Assembly: GCA_903872505.1 (NCBI GenBank)
Contig: CAIQKV010000008.1
Coordinates: forward strand, 1 to 64,000
Reading direction: 5' to 3'
Length of the DNA stretch: 64,000 bases
Source: an uncultured Opitutia bacterium
Lineage (GTDB): Bacteria > Verrucomicrobiota > Verrucomicrobiia > Opitutales > Opitutaceae
Positions within the stretch are counted from its first letter, which is position 1. The number at the start of each line of letters is the position of its first letter. A program made the position numbers and the translations under genes. Below, one piece after another: positions 27,396 to 37,148 of the stretch. The notes below the pieces were generated by a model. It saw only the letters and a program-made list of their open reading frames with translations, was not told the DNA's origin and searched no databases.

Positions 27396-28316
27396 TCAGC
27401 AGATGAGGTTGCGCTTGCCGCCGGGGCCGTGGGCCGGCGGGTTGACGCCGACCCAGCGCTCGTCGATCGGCTCGGAGGCGCGCTGGTAGCGGGTGTCGCT
27501 GGAGATGCGCAGGCGGTTCTCGGTGCGGTTGTCGAGCGAGGCGTGCACCATGAACATGCCGAAGGTGAGGAAATCGCCGGCCTTGTACTCGGCCGTGAGC
27601 CAGCGGCCGCCGAACTTGTTGCGCACGGCGGGCGGGTTGCGGGAGAGCGTGCCGGTGAAGGCCCACTTGCCCTCCTTCACCTTGGCGACCTCGGTCGGCT
27701 TGTTTTCGCAGTAGGTGTCGACGTCGCGGTAGACGTACTTCTCCAGCAGGTCCATCCGCCGGAAGGATTGCTCCAGGAGCATCAGGCCGCCGAGCTCGAA
27801 CGAGACGTCGCCGTACGGCAGCCAGCAGGTCATGTGCTGGTGCGTGCCGCGGCCCATGTAGGGGAGGTCGCAGTGCGGGTTGGTGCCCTTGCCGGGGCCG
27901 ATGGCGCGCAGCCAGGTGAAGTCATAATGGCGGATTTCCTCGTCGAAGATGCCGCGGTAGAAATCGGTCAGCCGCCCGGAATAGAGCAGCTTTTGCACCG
28001 GCGCGTTGCCGGCGGTGAGGTCGGGCTGAAAAATGTAGCCGGCATCCTTCTTGGCGATGGCCTCGATGTGCGGGTAGGCGGGATCGAGCGCGCCAGCCGC
28101 GGCCAGACGTTCGGTCAGTCCGGCCCGGGCCTCCAGCACCTGGCCCCGGTCGAGGTAGCCCTTCATGTAGAGGTAGCCGTCCGCGGCGAAGCGGCGGCGC
28201 AGCTCGGCAAAGTCCCGGGCGGCGTCGGACGAGTCCCGCAGCAGGCCGAAGCGGTCCTCGCCCATGTCGAGGGGATGGCCGTAGGAATGGATCTGGGGCA
28301 GGGTGGCGACGCTCAT
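27396..28316 (-). CDS. Phytanoyl-CoA dioxygenase-family Fe(II)/2-oxoglutarate oxygenase
   Basis: A 306-residue enzyme of the PhyH family. The iron facial triad is visible as H-x-D in NPHCDLPYMG and the distal His in FMVHASLDN; the following Arg of NRLRISSDTRYQ would bind 2-oxoglutarate. Such enzymes hydroxylate small molecules. No signal peptide. It is divergent from an AraC regulator, 74 bases away, which probably controls it. The natural substrate is unknown; sugar-locus relatives exist, but this is inference. Confidence 0.88.
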   Translation of the reverse strand: MSVATLPQIHSYGHPLDMGEDRFGLLRDSSDAARDFAELRRRFAADGYLYMKGYLDRGQVLEARAGLTERLAAAGALDPAYPHIEAIAKKDAGYIFQPDLTAGNAPVQKLLYSGRLTDFYRGIFDEEIRHYDFTWLRAIGPGKGTNPHCDLPYMGRGTHQHMTCWLPYGDVSFELGGLMLLEQSFRRMDLLEKYVYRDVDTYCENKPTEVAKVKEGKWAFTGTLSRNPPAVRNKFGGRWLTAEYKAGDFLTFGMFMVHASLDNRTENRLRISSDTRYQRASEPIDERWVGVNPPAHGPGGKRNLIC

Positions 28317-28390
28317 CCTGCCAAGGATACACGCTCCCCCCGCCGGACAATATGGTTGAAGTGGGAAAAGGCATGTAGAATCTGGGAAGC

Positions 28391-29242
28391 ATGGCTTATC
28401 CGGAAATTATTCGCGCCGGTCCGTGGCTGGAAAGCCCGCTTATCACCTCGGCGGGCGGACTCCAGCTGGCGGGCGTGCTGGAGGACAGCGAGGGGATCGA
28501 CCCGGCGGCCATGCGTGTTTTGGGAAACTACGCGCTCATCTACATCCTGGCGGCGGACGGCTTCTATGCGGACGCGCGCGGCCTGCGGCGCGACCTGGGC
28601 GCCGGCGACGTGGTGCTGATCTTCCCGGAGCTGGCGCATGCCTACGGGCCGAAGCCGGGCACGGGCTGGCGGCACCTGTATTTTGTCTTCGCCGGCGCGC
28701 AGTTCGACCTGTGGCGCCGGTGCGGGCTGCTCGACCCAGCGCGGCCGGTGTGGCGGGCCGAGCCGGTGGATTTCTGGGCGCGGCGGCTGGAGGAGACGGT
28801 CCGGCCGGCGGAGGGCAACGGCCCGGCGGCGGCGCTGCGTACGCTCGGCCGGTTTACCGACGGGCTGACGGCGCTGCTGGCGGCGCGCGAGACGGACGGC
28901 CGCGAAACGGCCGGCGGCGCGTGGCTGGAGGAGGGCGAGCGCCTGCTCGGCGGGCCGGGCGCGCGCGGCTGGCTGACCCCGCAGCAGGTGGCGCGGGCGG
29001 TGGGCCTGAGCTACGAGAATTTCCGCAAGCAGTTCGCCGCCCACACCGGCGTGTCGCCGGGGCAGTTCCAGAAGCGCAAGCGCATCGACCGCGCGTGCTC
29101 GGCGATCTACCAGGGCGGCCGCACGCTCAAGCAGCTCGCCGAGGAGCTGGAGTTCTGCGACGTCTTCCACTTCTCGAAGGCGTTCAAGCAGATCGTCGGC
29201 AGCACGCCGTCGGAGTTCCGCCGCAAGGTCCGCGGCGGGTGA
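28391..29242 (+). CDS. AraC-family transcriptional regulator
   Basis: A 283-residue regulator. An N-terminal cupin-like sensing domain (about 1-130, including DLGAGDVVLIFPELAHAYGP) is followed by two C-terminal helix-turn-helices: LTPQQVARAVGLSYENFRKQF and LKQLAEELEFCDVFHFSKAF, ending GSTPSEFRRK. Divergent from the PhyH-family gene, it most likely activates that gene and the ferritin-like gene in response to a sugar-like ligand. It is convergent with the glycosidase-like gene, with 19 bases between stops. Confidence 0.93.
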   Translation: MAYPEIIRAGPWLESPLITSAGGLQLAGVLEDSEGIDPAAMRVLGNYALIYILAADGFYADARGLRRDLGAGDVVLIFPELAHAYGPKPGTGWRHLYFVFAGAQFDLWRRCGLLDPARPVWRAEPVDFWARRLEETVRPAEGNGPAAALRTLGRFTDGLTALLAARETDGRETAGGAWLEEGERLLGGPGARGWLTPQQVARAVGLSYENFRKQFAAHTGVSPGQFQKRKRIDRACSAIYQGGRTLKQLAEELEFCDVFHFSKAFKQIVGSTPSEFRRKVRGG

Positions 29243-29261
29243 CGCCGGCGGTGCAATCCGC

Positions 29262-31586
29262 TCAGTCGAACTTCGGCCACTGCGCGCCGGGGATGGGGCG
29301 CCAGAGGATGTCGCGGTCGATCCGCGGCTTCCGGTTCCGGTACTTTTTCATCAGCCGGATTTTCTCGCGGAGCAGCTTGGGCAGGTCCTCGCCGTAGAAG
29401 AACGTGTTGTTGCCCTTGGTGGAGAGCACCATCACCTCGGTCCGGCCGCTCTCGAGCAGCGCGATGAGCTCCGCGGTGTTCGCGAGCTCGAGGTCGATCG
29501 CGGCCTGCAGGAGCCGCTCGTGCTTCTGCTTGTCCGCGGCGGTCTTGCTCTCGAGGTAGCCGTAGACGTTCGCGCACCAGGCGTTGACCATGCGGAGCGA
29601 CCCGCACCAGGCGCGATACGCGCGGGCGCGGTCGAGCAGGTCGGTGAACACGGCCTGCACGGCCGGCTCGCCGGCGGTCCGGGCCCGCAGCTGGGTCAGG
29701 CGGGCGAGGAGTTTCTCGAGGCGCGGGAAGACATTCTTGTCGAATGCGGCCGCGCCGTGCGTGCCCTGTTCGCGGGTGACGAGGTTGAAGAGCACATCCT
29801 TGCCGAGATCATTGATGCCGGGGTTGTTGTGCTGGAAGCAGCCGTGGCGCTCGTAGTAGGCGCGCTCCGCCGCCGGGATGGCCTCGATGTCCGGCACGTA
29901 GGGGCGGTCGAAGGTGCGCTGCCAGCAGAAGCCGAACCCGGTGAACAGGTACACGACCGGCTGCCAGCTCAGCGCGTCCTCAAACGCGTCCCACGCGGCG
30001 ACGAGGCTGGCGGCGTGCTTGGCCCCGACGAAGCGCGTGGCGGTCTCGCGGAGGACATCGTCGATCGACCGCTGCGGCGTGAACTGCCCGGCGCGGAGCG
30101 CGGCGGGGTTGGGCCAGTAGGGCGTGGCGGCGGTGTTGCCGAGGCCGCCGAGCGCGCTGATGCGCTTGAGGCCCGTGCCGGCCATCGCGCGCAGCTTCCG
30201 GTGGAGCAGGCGCGGATAGGGGATGCCGATGAGCGGCTCGTAGTTGGCGGTGCTGCCCGCCGAGTAGTGCAGGTCCGGGTCGGCGCCCTGCGCGCGCGAC
30301 TGGCGCAGCACGGCGCGCTCCGCCGGGTCGATCTCCGGCTGCAGCACGCCGCCGGCGACGCCGCCCATGCCGGGATAGCGCGCATGGGTGTAGGGCAGGT
30401 GGTAACCGCGGACGAGGAGCGAGGGCGCCTCCCAGGTGACGTGGTTGCCCATGCCGGCCTTGATGTAGTCCTGCTCCAGCTTGAACGGCTCGAGGCGGAG
30501 GATGACGTCGAAGTCGGGGTTGAGCTCGGCGGCGGCGGTCTGGAGGTTGCGCAGGTAGCGGGCGATGCTTTCGCCGGCGGCCTGGGCGATCTTCTCGTGG
30601 CTGCGCCACTCGCGGATCATGTACGGGCCGCCGTTGCGGCCGACGTAGAGCGAGCCGGTGTGCTCGAAGCCGGCGCCGCTGTCGTTGGTCCAAACCGACA
30701 TGTAGGACAGGTCGGGCACGGCCTTCATCAGGTTCTGCAGCGCCGCGCGGTAGTGCGCCTTCGTCACCGGGTGGTCCTGCGCGAGGCAGAAGCGCGGCAG
30801 GCGGGAGCGGAACGGATGGTCCACGCGGGCGCCGCGCAGCGTCGGGTTGCGCGCGAAGAACCGCTCGGGAAGCGAGCGCGGCTCGAACATGCACACGCCG
30901 GGCTTGAGGCCGTACCGGCGGCCGAGGTTGGCGAGGTTCACGAGCCGGGTGAGATTGGCCTCGAGGTAGTGCGCGGGCCAGATGCCGCGGGTGAGCGGCG
31001 TGTCGACGAAATGGTTGAAGCCCGGGCCGTAGGTGTAGAACTGCGGGTAGTATTCCGAGGCGACCGTGTCCTCGAAGGGCAGGTGGGCGTCGAGGCCGTT
31101 GACCTCGACGTGCGTGAAGCCGTTCTCGGCGAGCGTCGCGACGTACTGCTCGGGGTCGAACTTGCGCGCGCTGCGCCAGTATTGCGTGAGGCAGCTGTCG
31201 GAGGCGGTGCGGTGCCAGTTGAAGGCGGTCTTGAGCAGCACGCCGCGGTCGAGCCGGGCGCGGGTGGTGGCGCTGAGCCCGTGAGCCAGCAGGCGGACGG
31301 CGGCAAAGAGGAAGGCGGGCTCGCTGGCGGTGATCTCGCCGGTGCCGGCGTCGGTGACGCGCAGCCACACCCACGCGCCGGTGGCGGGGGCGCCGGGCAC
31401 CTTGGCCCAGCGGCGCGAGGCGAGGGCGACGCTCACGCCCGGGCCTGGGCGGTTCCCGGCGGCGGCGGTGACGCCGGCGAAACGGGCCAGTTCCTCGGCG
31501 GCGGTCTGCTCGACCGGCAGGCACTGGGCGGGATAGGTCACGCTGCGGATATTCAGCGCAGCGACGGGGTGGGTGGCGGAGCTCAT
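29262..31586 (-). CDS. Large glycosidase-like protein with GH20-like N-terminal domain
   Basis: A 774-residue protein without a clear signal peptide. Residues 1-110 resemble the small alpha/beta domain that precedes GH20, GH67 and GH115 catalytic domains (AAEELARFAGVTA, then EITASEPAFLFAAVRLLAHG). A TIM-barrel-like region follows, with NENGFTH-type strands (LAENGFTHVEVNGLD near 165, SYMSVWTNDSGAGFEH near 290). The C-terminal 200 residues are helical. The Asp of TNDSG is a candidate catalytic residue (inference). No catalogued family is assigned. It is divergent from the AGE-family epimerase gene. Confidence 0.7.
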   Translation of the reverse strand: MSSATHPVAALNIRSVTYPAQCLPVEQTAAEELARFAGVTAAAGNRPGPGVSVALASRRWAKVPGAPATGAWVWLRVTDAGTGEITASEPAFLFAAVRLLAHGLSATTRARLDRGVLLKTAFNWHRTASDSCLTQYWRSARKFDPEQYVATLAENGFTHVEVNGLDAHLPFEDTVASEYYPQFYTYGPGFNHFVDTPLTRGIWPAHYLEANLTRLVNLANLGRRYGLKPGVCMFEPRSLPERFFARNPTLRGARVDHPFRSRLPRFCLAQDHPVTKAHYRAALQNLMKAVPDLSYMSVWTNDSGAGFEHTGSLYVGRNGGPYMIREWRSHEKIAQAAGESIARYLRNLQTAAAELNPDFDVILRLEPFKLEQDYIKAGMGNHVTWEAPSLLVRGYHLPYTHARYPGMGGVAGGVLQPEIDPAERAVLRQSRAQGADPDLHYSAGSTANYEPLIGIPYPRLLHRKLRAMAGTGLKRISALGGLGNTAATPYWPNPAALRAGQFTPQRSIDDVLRETATRFVGAKHAASLVAAWDAFEDALSWQPVVYLFTGFGFCWQRTFDRPYVPDIEAIPAAERAYYERHGCFQHNNPGINDLGKDVLFNLVTREQGTHGAAAFDKNVFPRLEKLLARLTQLRARTAGEPAVQAVFTDLLDRARAYRAWCGSLRMVNAWCANVYGYLESKTAADKQKHERLLQAAIDLELANTAELIALLESGRTEVMVLSTKGNNTFFYGEDLPKLLREKIRLMKKYRNRKPRIDRDILWRPIPGAQWPKFD

Positions 31587-31763
31587 GTCAGGGATAGGCC
31601 CCCAACGCGAAAGATGCTTTCGGCCGAAAACACAAGCGCGACCCGTGTCGCGGCTGATTATTTACCAGCCAGTGTGACCGGCGACCAGCGCGGCCCCGGC
31701 CGGCGGCGGCGCCAGAAAAGGCATGACGCCCGCCGCCTTTTCGTCGAAACTGCAGGTCCACCC
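31587..31763. promoter_or_regulatory. Divergent promoter region with 12-bp palindrome
   Basis: The 177-base gap between divergent starts contains TTTCGGCCGAAA at 31618-31629, a perfect 12-bp palindrome 31 bases upstream of the glycosidase-like start. It is a candidate operator. No clear promoter boxes are assigned. Confidence 0.45.
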
Positions 31764-32951
31764 ATGACCCCGCAGCGACGCGAATCCCTCGTGGCGACCT
31801 ACCGGGACGGCCTTTTGCGGGACGTCCTGCCATTCTGGCTGAAACACGGCTGGGACCGCGAGCACGGCGGCATCATGACGGGGGTCGGCCGCGACGGCAC
31901 GATCATCGAGACCGACAAGTCCATCTGGTTCCAGGGCCGCGCGGCCTGGATGTATGCGACCGCCTACAACACGGTCGAGCGGCGGCCGGAGTGGCTCGAG
32001 TTCGCCGGCTCCTGCGTGGAGTTCATGCGGCGCCACGCGTTCGGCCCGGGCGGGAAGATGTATTTCACCGTCACGCGCGACGGCCGGCCGCTGCGGATGC
32101 GGCGGTACGTGTACAGCGAGACGTTCGCGACCATCGCGTTTGCCGCCTATGCCAAGGCGACGGGCGAGGCGCGCGCCCGGGACGACGCGCTGCGGGCGTG
32201 GGAAATGTTCCTGCACCACAGCTACACGCCCGGCGTGATGGCGCCGAAGACCGAGCCAGCGACGCGGCCGATGCAGGGGCTCGCGACGCGGATGATCACG
32301 ATCGTCACCGCCCAGGAACTGCGCGCGCTGCTGGGCGATATTCGCGCCGGCGGCGCGACCTGCACGGAGTGGATCGACCGCGCCATCGGCGAGATCGAGC
32401 GATTCTTCCTGAAGCCGGACCTGGCGGCGCTGCTCGAGGTGGCCGGGGCCAACGGGGAGTTTCTCGACCATTTCGACGGCCGCCAGCTCAACCCCGGCCA
32501 TGCGATCGAGGCGGCGTGGTTCATCCTCCACGAGGCGCGGCACCGCTCCGATGCGCGCCTCCAGCGCCTCGGCCTGACCATCCTCGACTGGATGTGGGCG
32601 CGCGGCTGGGACCGCGAGCACGGCGGCATCCTCTACAACACCGACGTCCTCGGGAAGCCGGTGCAGGAATACTGGCACGACATGAAGTTCTGGTGGCCGC
32701 AGAACGAGGCGATCATCGCCACGCTGCTGGCCTGGCGGATGACGGGCGACGCGAAGTACGCGGAGTGGCACCGGCTCGCGCACGACTGGGCGTACGCGCA
32801 TTTTCCCGACCGCGAGCACGGCGAATGGTACGGCTACCTGCACCGCGACGGCAGCGTGTCGTCGCACCTGAAGGGCAACACCTGGAAGGGGCCGTTCCAC
32901 CTGCCGCGGATGCAATGGTACTGCTGGCGGCTGCTGGCGGAGATGAAGTGA
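31764..32951 (+). CDS. N-acylglucosamine 2-epimerase (AGE) family protein
   Basis: A 395-residue (alpha/alpha)6-barrel protein of the AGE superfamily, which interconverts C2 epimers of sugars. The repeated motif W-D-R-E-H-G-G-I occurs twice (near residues 28 and 290), and FQGRAAWMYATAYN, NPGHAIEAAWFILHEA and KFWWPQNEAI are characteristic barrel segments with catalytic His residues. The ATG at 31764 fits the usual family length; a very long upstream extension in this frame is antisense to the previous gene and is not real. It may act on glucose/mannose-type sugars or on cellobiose; the substrate is open. Confidence 0.92.
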   Translation: MTPQRRESLVATYRDGLLRDVLPFWLKHGWDREHGGIMTGVGRDGTIIETDKSIWFQGRAAWMYATAYNTVERRPEWLEFAGSCVEFMRRHAFGPGGKMYFTVTRDGRPLRMRRYVYSETFATIAFAAYAKATGEARARDDALRAWEMFLHHSYTPGVMAPKTEPATRPMQGLATRMITIVTAQELRALLGDIRAGGATCTEWIDRAIGEIERFFLKPDLAALLEVAGANGEFLDHFDGRQLNPGHAIEAAWFILHEARHRSDARLQRLGLTILDWMWARGWDREHGGILYNTDVLGKPVQEYWHDMKFWWPQNEAIIATLLAWRMTGDAKYAEWHRLAHDWAYAHFPDREHGEWYGYLHRDGSVSSHLKGNTWKGPFHLPRMQWYCWRLLAEMK

Positions 32952-32981
32952 GGGAGCGGTAATAAGCCGGTTTTGGAATGG

Positions 32982-33050
32982 GGAACTCAGGAACGATGGA
33001 AACTGAGCGGATGCAGATCGCGGCGGATCATTCCAGAGTTCCTGAGTTCC
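32982..33050. repeat. 13-bp inverted repeat upstream of the zinc dehydrogenase
   Basis: GGAACTCAGGAAC (32982-32994) pairs with GTTCCTGAGTTCC (33038-33050). The 190-base gap holds nothing else that I recognise. Confidence 0.6.
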
Positions 33051-33141
33051 ACATTACTCGCGCAGCTTCAGTCCGACGACGAATTTTCCTGCGACTTCGC
33101 CTTGCCTTGGGGCGCACCGCCGGCCAACCCAGCAAGCCAAC

Positions 33142-34158
<1,017 letters not shown>

Positions 34159-34167
34159 ACCCATCCT

Positions 34168-34320
34168 TGTCATTCTGATCCCGCAGCCGCCGGAGAAGAA
34201 TCCACTTGGACCCTGTTAATCAAATCGCACTGGATGACAGACCCGCCTTCGGCTGAACTTCACTGCACTCAGAATGACAGGAATCCTGCCCCTTCACCTT
34301 CACTCTCCCCTTCACTTCCT
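34168..34320. repeat. TGTCATTCTGA inverted repeat and CTTCAC array
   Basis: TGTCATTCTGA (34168-34178) pairs with TCAGAATGACA (34269-34279), a common bacterial intergenic motif. Immediately after it, 34285-34320 is a CCTTCACCTTCACT-type array that ends 5 bases before the SDR start codon. Confidence 0.65.
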
Positions 34321-34325
34321 CCTCC

Positions 34326-35153
34326 ATGACCAAGAACCCCACCCGCACCCCGATCGCCCGCCGCTTCAAGGGCAAGGTCGCTCTCGTGACCGGCGGCACC
34401 AACGGCATCGGCTACGCCATCGCCCTCGAGCTCCTGCGCGAGGGCGCGACCGTCGCCGTGACCGGACTCCCCGCCGACGTCGCCGGGGGCCGCGCGGCGT
34501 TTGCCGCGGCCGGTTTTTCCCCGCTCATCCGCGCCGGCGACATGGCCGACGAGACCTTCTGCCGCCGGGTCGTGTCCGACGTGCTCAAGCTCCACGGCCG
34601 GATCGACTGCCTGGTGAACAACGCGTTTTCGTTCATCGCCAAGGGGCTCGACGCGGCGCGCGAGGACTTCGAGCGGTCGTTCAACGTCGGGCCGTTCGCC
34701 TTCGCGCTGCTCACGCAGCTCGTCGCCGAGCCGATGAAGAAGCAGGGCGGGGGCGCCATCGTGAACGTCTCCAGCATCTCCGCGTGGATCGCCCAGCCGA
34801 ACCGCTGGACCTACAACACCGCCAAGGGCGCGGTCGCGCAGCTCACCCGCTGCGCCGCGCTCGACCTCGCGCCGCATAAGATCCGCGTCAACAGCGTGAG
34901 CCCGGGCTGGATCTGGACGCGCGAGGTGGACAAGGCCGCCGGCGGCGATCGCGCGAAGTTCGACCCGATCTGGGGCCAGTTCCACATGCTCGGCCGCATG
35001 GGCCACCCGGTGGAGATCGCCGGACCCGTGCTGTTCCTGCTGAGCAATGACGCCTCGTTCATCACCGGCACCGACCTGCCGGTGGACGGCGGCTACAACG
35101 GCCTCGGCCCCGAGGGCCTCGGCCAGAACACCAAGATCGCCGGGAGCAAATAA
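34326..35153 (+). CDS. Short-chain dehydrogenase/reductase (SDR)
   Basis: A 275-residue classical SDR. The cofactor motif TGGTNGIG sits near residue 23, NNAF replaces NNAG, and the catalytic Ser and Tyr-x-x-x-Lys are in NVSSISAW and YNTAKG. The C-terminal DLPVDGGY is typical. In non-phosphorylative fucose or rhamnose pathways an SDR oxidises the free sugar or the 2-keto-3-deoxy acid, so the neighbouring lactonase supports such a role. The substrate is inferred, not shown. Confidence 0.92.
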   Translation: MTKNPTRTPIARRFKGKVALVTGGTNGIGYAIALELLREGATVAVTGLPADVAGGRAAFAAAGFSPLIRAGDMADETFCRRVVSDVLKLHGRIDCLVNNAFSFIAKGLDAAREDFERSFNVGPFAFALLTQLVAEPMKKQGGGAIVNVSSISAWIAQPNRWTYNTAKGAVAQLTRCAALDLAPHKIRVNSVSPGWIWTREVDKAAGGDRAKFDPIWGQFHMLGRMGHPVEIAGPVLFLLSNDASFITGTDLPVDGGYNGLGPEGLGQNTKIAGSK

Positions 35154-35181
35154 CCCCGCGACGATCGCCTTCGATTTTCCC

Positions 35182-36141
35182 ATGGCCAAACCCCGCGTCC
35201 TCATCACCGATCACGGTTTTCCCACTCTCGACCACGAGAAAAGGATCCTCGCCGCCGCGGGCGCCGACCTCGTCGTCGCCCAGTGCAAGGCGCCCGAGGA
35301 GGTCCTCGCCGCCGCGCGCGACGCCGACGCGTTGCTCGTGCAGTGGGCGCCGGTCAACGCCGCGGTCATCGCCGCGCTCACGCGCTGCAAGGTGATCGTC
35401 CGCTACGGCATCGGCGTGGACAATGTCGACCTCGCCGCCGCGAAGGCGAAGGGCATCGCGGTCGCCAACGTGCCGGACTACGGCGTGCGCGAGGTGGCGG
35501 AGCACGCGGTGGCGCTGGGGCTCGCCCTGGCGCGCCAGCTGCCGCAGATCGACCGCCGGCTGCGCGGCGGCACCTGGAAGATCACGCCGGACCGGCCGAT
35601 GCCGGCGATGCACGACGCGACCTTTGCCACGGCCGGCTTCGGCCGCATCGCCCGTGCGGCGCACGAGATGATGCGCGGCTTCGGCGGCCAGCGCATCGCC
35701 TACGACCCGTACGTCACCAAGGAGGCCATGGCGGCGGCGGGCGTGGCGAAGGTGGAGCTCGACCAGCTGTTCGCGTCGGCGGACATCCTCTCGCTGCACC
35801 TGCCGCTGTCGCCCGAGACGAGGCATTTCGTCAGTGCCGCGCGGCTCACGCAGATGAAACCGACCGCCATCGTGGTGAACACCGCGCGCGGCCCGCTGGT
35901 GGACACCGTCGCGCTGGCCGCCGCGCTGCAGGCCGGCACGATCGCCGGCGCCGGCATCGACGTCTACGAGCAGGAGCCGCTCGAGAAGAACCACCCGCTC
36001 CTCGCCTGCGCGGGCGCGCTGCTCACTTCGCACGTCGCGTGGTACAGCGAGAGCAGCATCCCGCGGCTCCAGCAGCTTGCGGCCGAGGAAGTCGTCCGCG
36101 GCCTGCGCGGCGAACCCTTGAAGAACCAAGTTAACAAGTAA
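35182..36141 (+). CDS. D-isomer-specific 2-hydroxyacid dehydrogenase
   Basis: A 319-residue NAD-dependent enzyme of the phosphoglycerate/lactate dehydrogenase family. The substrate-binding VRYGIGVDNVDLAAAK lies near residue 75, the Rossmann motif AGFGRIAR has Ala at the third Gly position, and the catalytic Arg is in VNTARGPLVD. Glu and His follow in YEQEPLEKNHPL and SHVAWYSE. ATG 35182 (MAKPRVLITDHGF) was chosen over an in-frame overlap with the SDR. It lies 28 bases after the SDR stop and probably reduces or oxidises a 2-keto/2-hydroxy acid from the same pathway. Confidence 0.9.
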   Translation: MAKPRVLITDHGFPTLDHEKRILAAAGADLVVAQCKAPEEVLAAARDADALLVQWAPVNAAVIAALTRCKVIVRYGIGVDNVDLAAAKAKGIAVANVPDYGVREVAEHAVALGLALARQLPQIDRRLRGGTWKITPDRPMPAMHDATFATAGFGRIARAAHEMMRGFGGQRIAYDPYVTKEAMAAAGVAKVELDQLFASADILSLHLPLSPETRHFVSAARLTQMKPTAIVVNTARGPLVDTVALAAALQAGTIAGAGIDVYEQEPLEKNHPLLACAGALLTSHVAWYSESSIPRLQQLAAEEVVRGLRGEPLKNQVNK

Positions 36142-36168
36142 CGGTTTAGTTCCCGCTTTGGGCTTCCA

Positions 36169-36199
36169 ATCGAAAATCAAAATTCGAAAATCGAAAATC
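36169..36199. repeat. ATCGAAAAT-type short repeat
   Basis: AATCGAAAATCAAAATTCG followed by AAAATCGAAAATCC, ending 11 bases before the amidohydrolase start. Same motif family and same position relative to a start codon as 27305-27335. Confidence 0.7.
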
Positions 36200-36210
36200 C
36201 CCCAAACCCC

Positions 36211-37062
36211 ATGCCCTCATTCCCCATCGTCGACACCCACCTGCACCTCTGGGACCTCAAGCGGCTGCGTTACCCGTGGCTGGCGAGTGTCCCCATGCTC
36301 AACCGCGACCACCTCATCGAGGAGTACCGCAAGGCGTGCGGGCCGGTGGCGGTGGCGAAGATGGTGTTCCTCCAGTGCGAGGCCGATTTTGCACTGTTCC
36401 AGGAGGAGGCGGACTGGGCGACGGAGGTCGCGCGCACCGACCCGCGCATCCGCGGCATCGTGCCGTGGGCGCCGCTGGAGAAGGGCGACGCCGCCGAGGC
36501 CGACCTGGCGCGGCTCGCGGCGAACCCGCTGATCAAGGGCATCCGCCGCATCATCCAGTTCGAGCCCGACCCCGAGTTCTGCCTGAAGCCCGGTTTCGTG
36601 CGCGGCGTGCAGCTGCTGCCGCGCCACGGCCTGAGCTTCGACCTCTGCATCAACCACAAGCAGCTCCCGAACACGCTGAAGCTCGTCCGCCAGTGCCCGA
36701 ACGTGAGCTTCATCATGGACCACATCGCGAAGCCTGACATCAAGGCCGGGCTGCTCGATCCCTGGCGCGCGGAGCTGCGCGAGCTGGCGAAGTTCCCGAA
36801 CGTGGTGTGCAAGCTGTCCGGCCTGGTGACGGAGGCGGATTTCCAGAAATGGACGCCCGCCGACCTGCAGCCCTACATCGACCACGTGCTCAACTGCTTC
36901 GGCTTCGACCGCGTGATCTTCGGCGGCGACTGGCCGGTGTCCACGCAGGCGACCGACTACCCGCGCTGGGTCAACACGCTCGACGCGGCGATCAAGGGCG
37001 CGTCCCCCGACGAGCAGCACCAGCTCTACGTCCGCAACGCCGAGGCGTTTTACCGGGTGTAG
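36211..37062 (+). CDS. Amidohydrolase 2 family sugar lactonase (L-fucono/rhamnono-lactonase-like)
   Basis: A 283-residue TIM-barrel hydrolase of the COG3618 type. The metal motif VDTHLHLWD opens the protein, MDHIAKPDIKAG lies near residue 170, KLSGLVTEA near 205 and the catalytic Asp in FGGDWPV near 237. COG3618 members hydrolyse sugar lactones such as L-fuconolactone. Together with the SDR and dehydrogenases just upstream this supports oxidative breakdown of a deoxy-sugar. The specific sugar is inferred; L-rhamnose released by the GH78-like enzyme is one candidate. Confidence 0.9.
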   Translation: MPSFPIVDTHLHLWDLKRLRYPWLASVPMLNRDHLIEEYRKACGPVAVAKMVFLQCEADFALFQEEADWATEVARTDPRIRGIVPWAPLEKGDAAEADLARLAANPLIKGIRRIIQFEPDPEFCLKPGFVRGVQLLPRHGLSFDLCINHKQLPNTLKLVRQCPNVSFIMDHIAKPDIKAGLLDPWRAELRELAKFPNVVCKLSGLVTEADFQKWTPADLQPYIDHVLNCFGFDRVIFGGDWPVSTQATDYPRWVNTLDAAIKGASPDEQHQLYVRNAEAFYRV

Positions 37063-37148
37063 CCGCCCGAGTGTGTCCAAGTCTGTCGAGGTAGAAATCC
37101 GGCGGCATCGGCACAACGAACGTTAGCCCTTTGCGCGGTATTCGACCC

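Noticed and set aside
29520-31763. Very long plus-strand open frame in front of the AGE epimerase
   Set aside because: It is the antisense of the glycosidase-like gene, and its translation is Arg/Val/Gly-rich without domain features; only the part after 31764 is a real protein.
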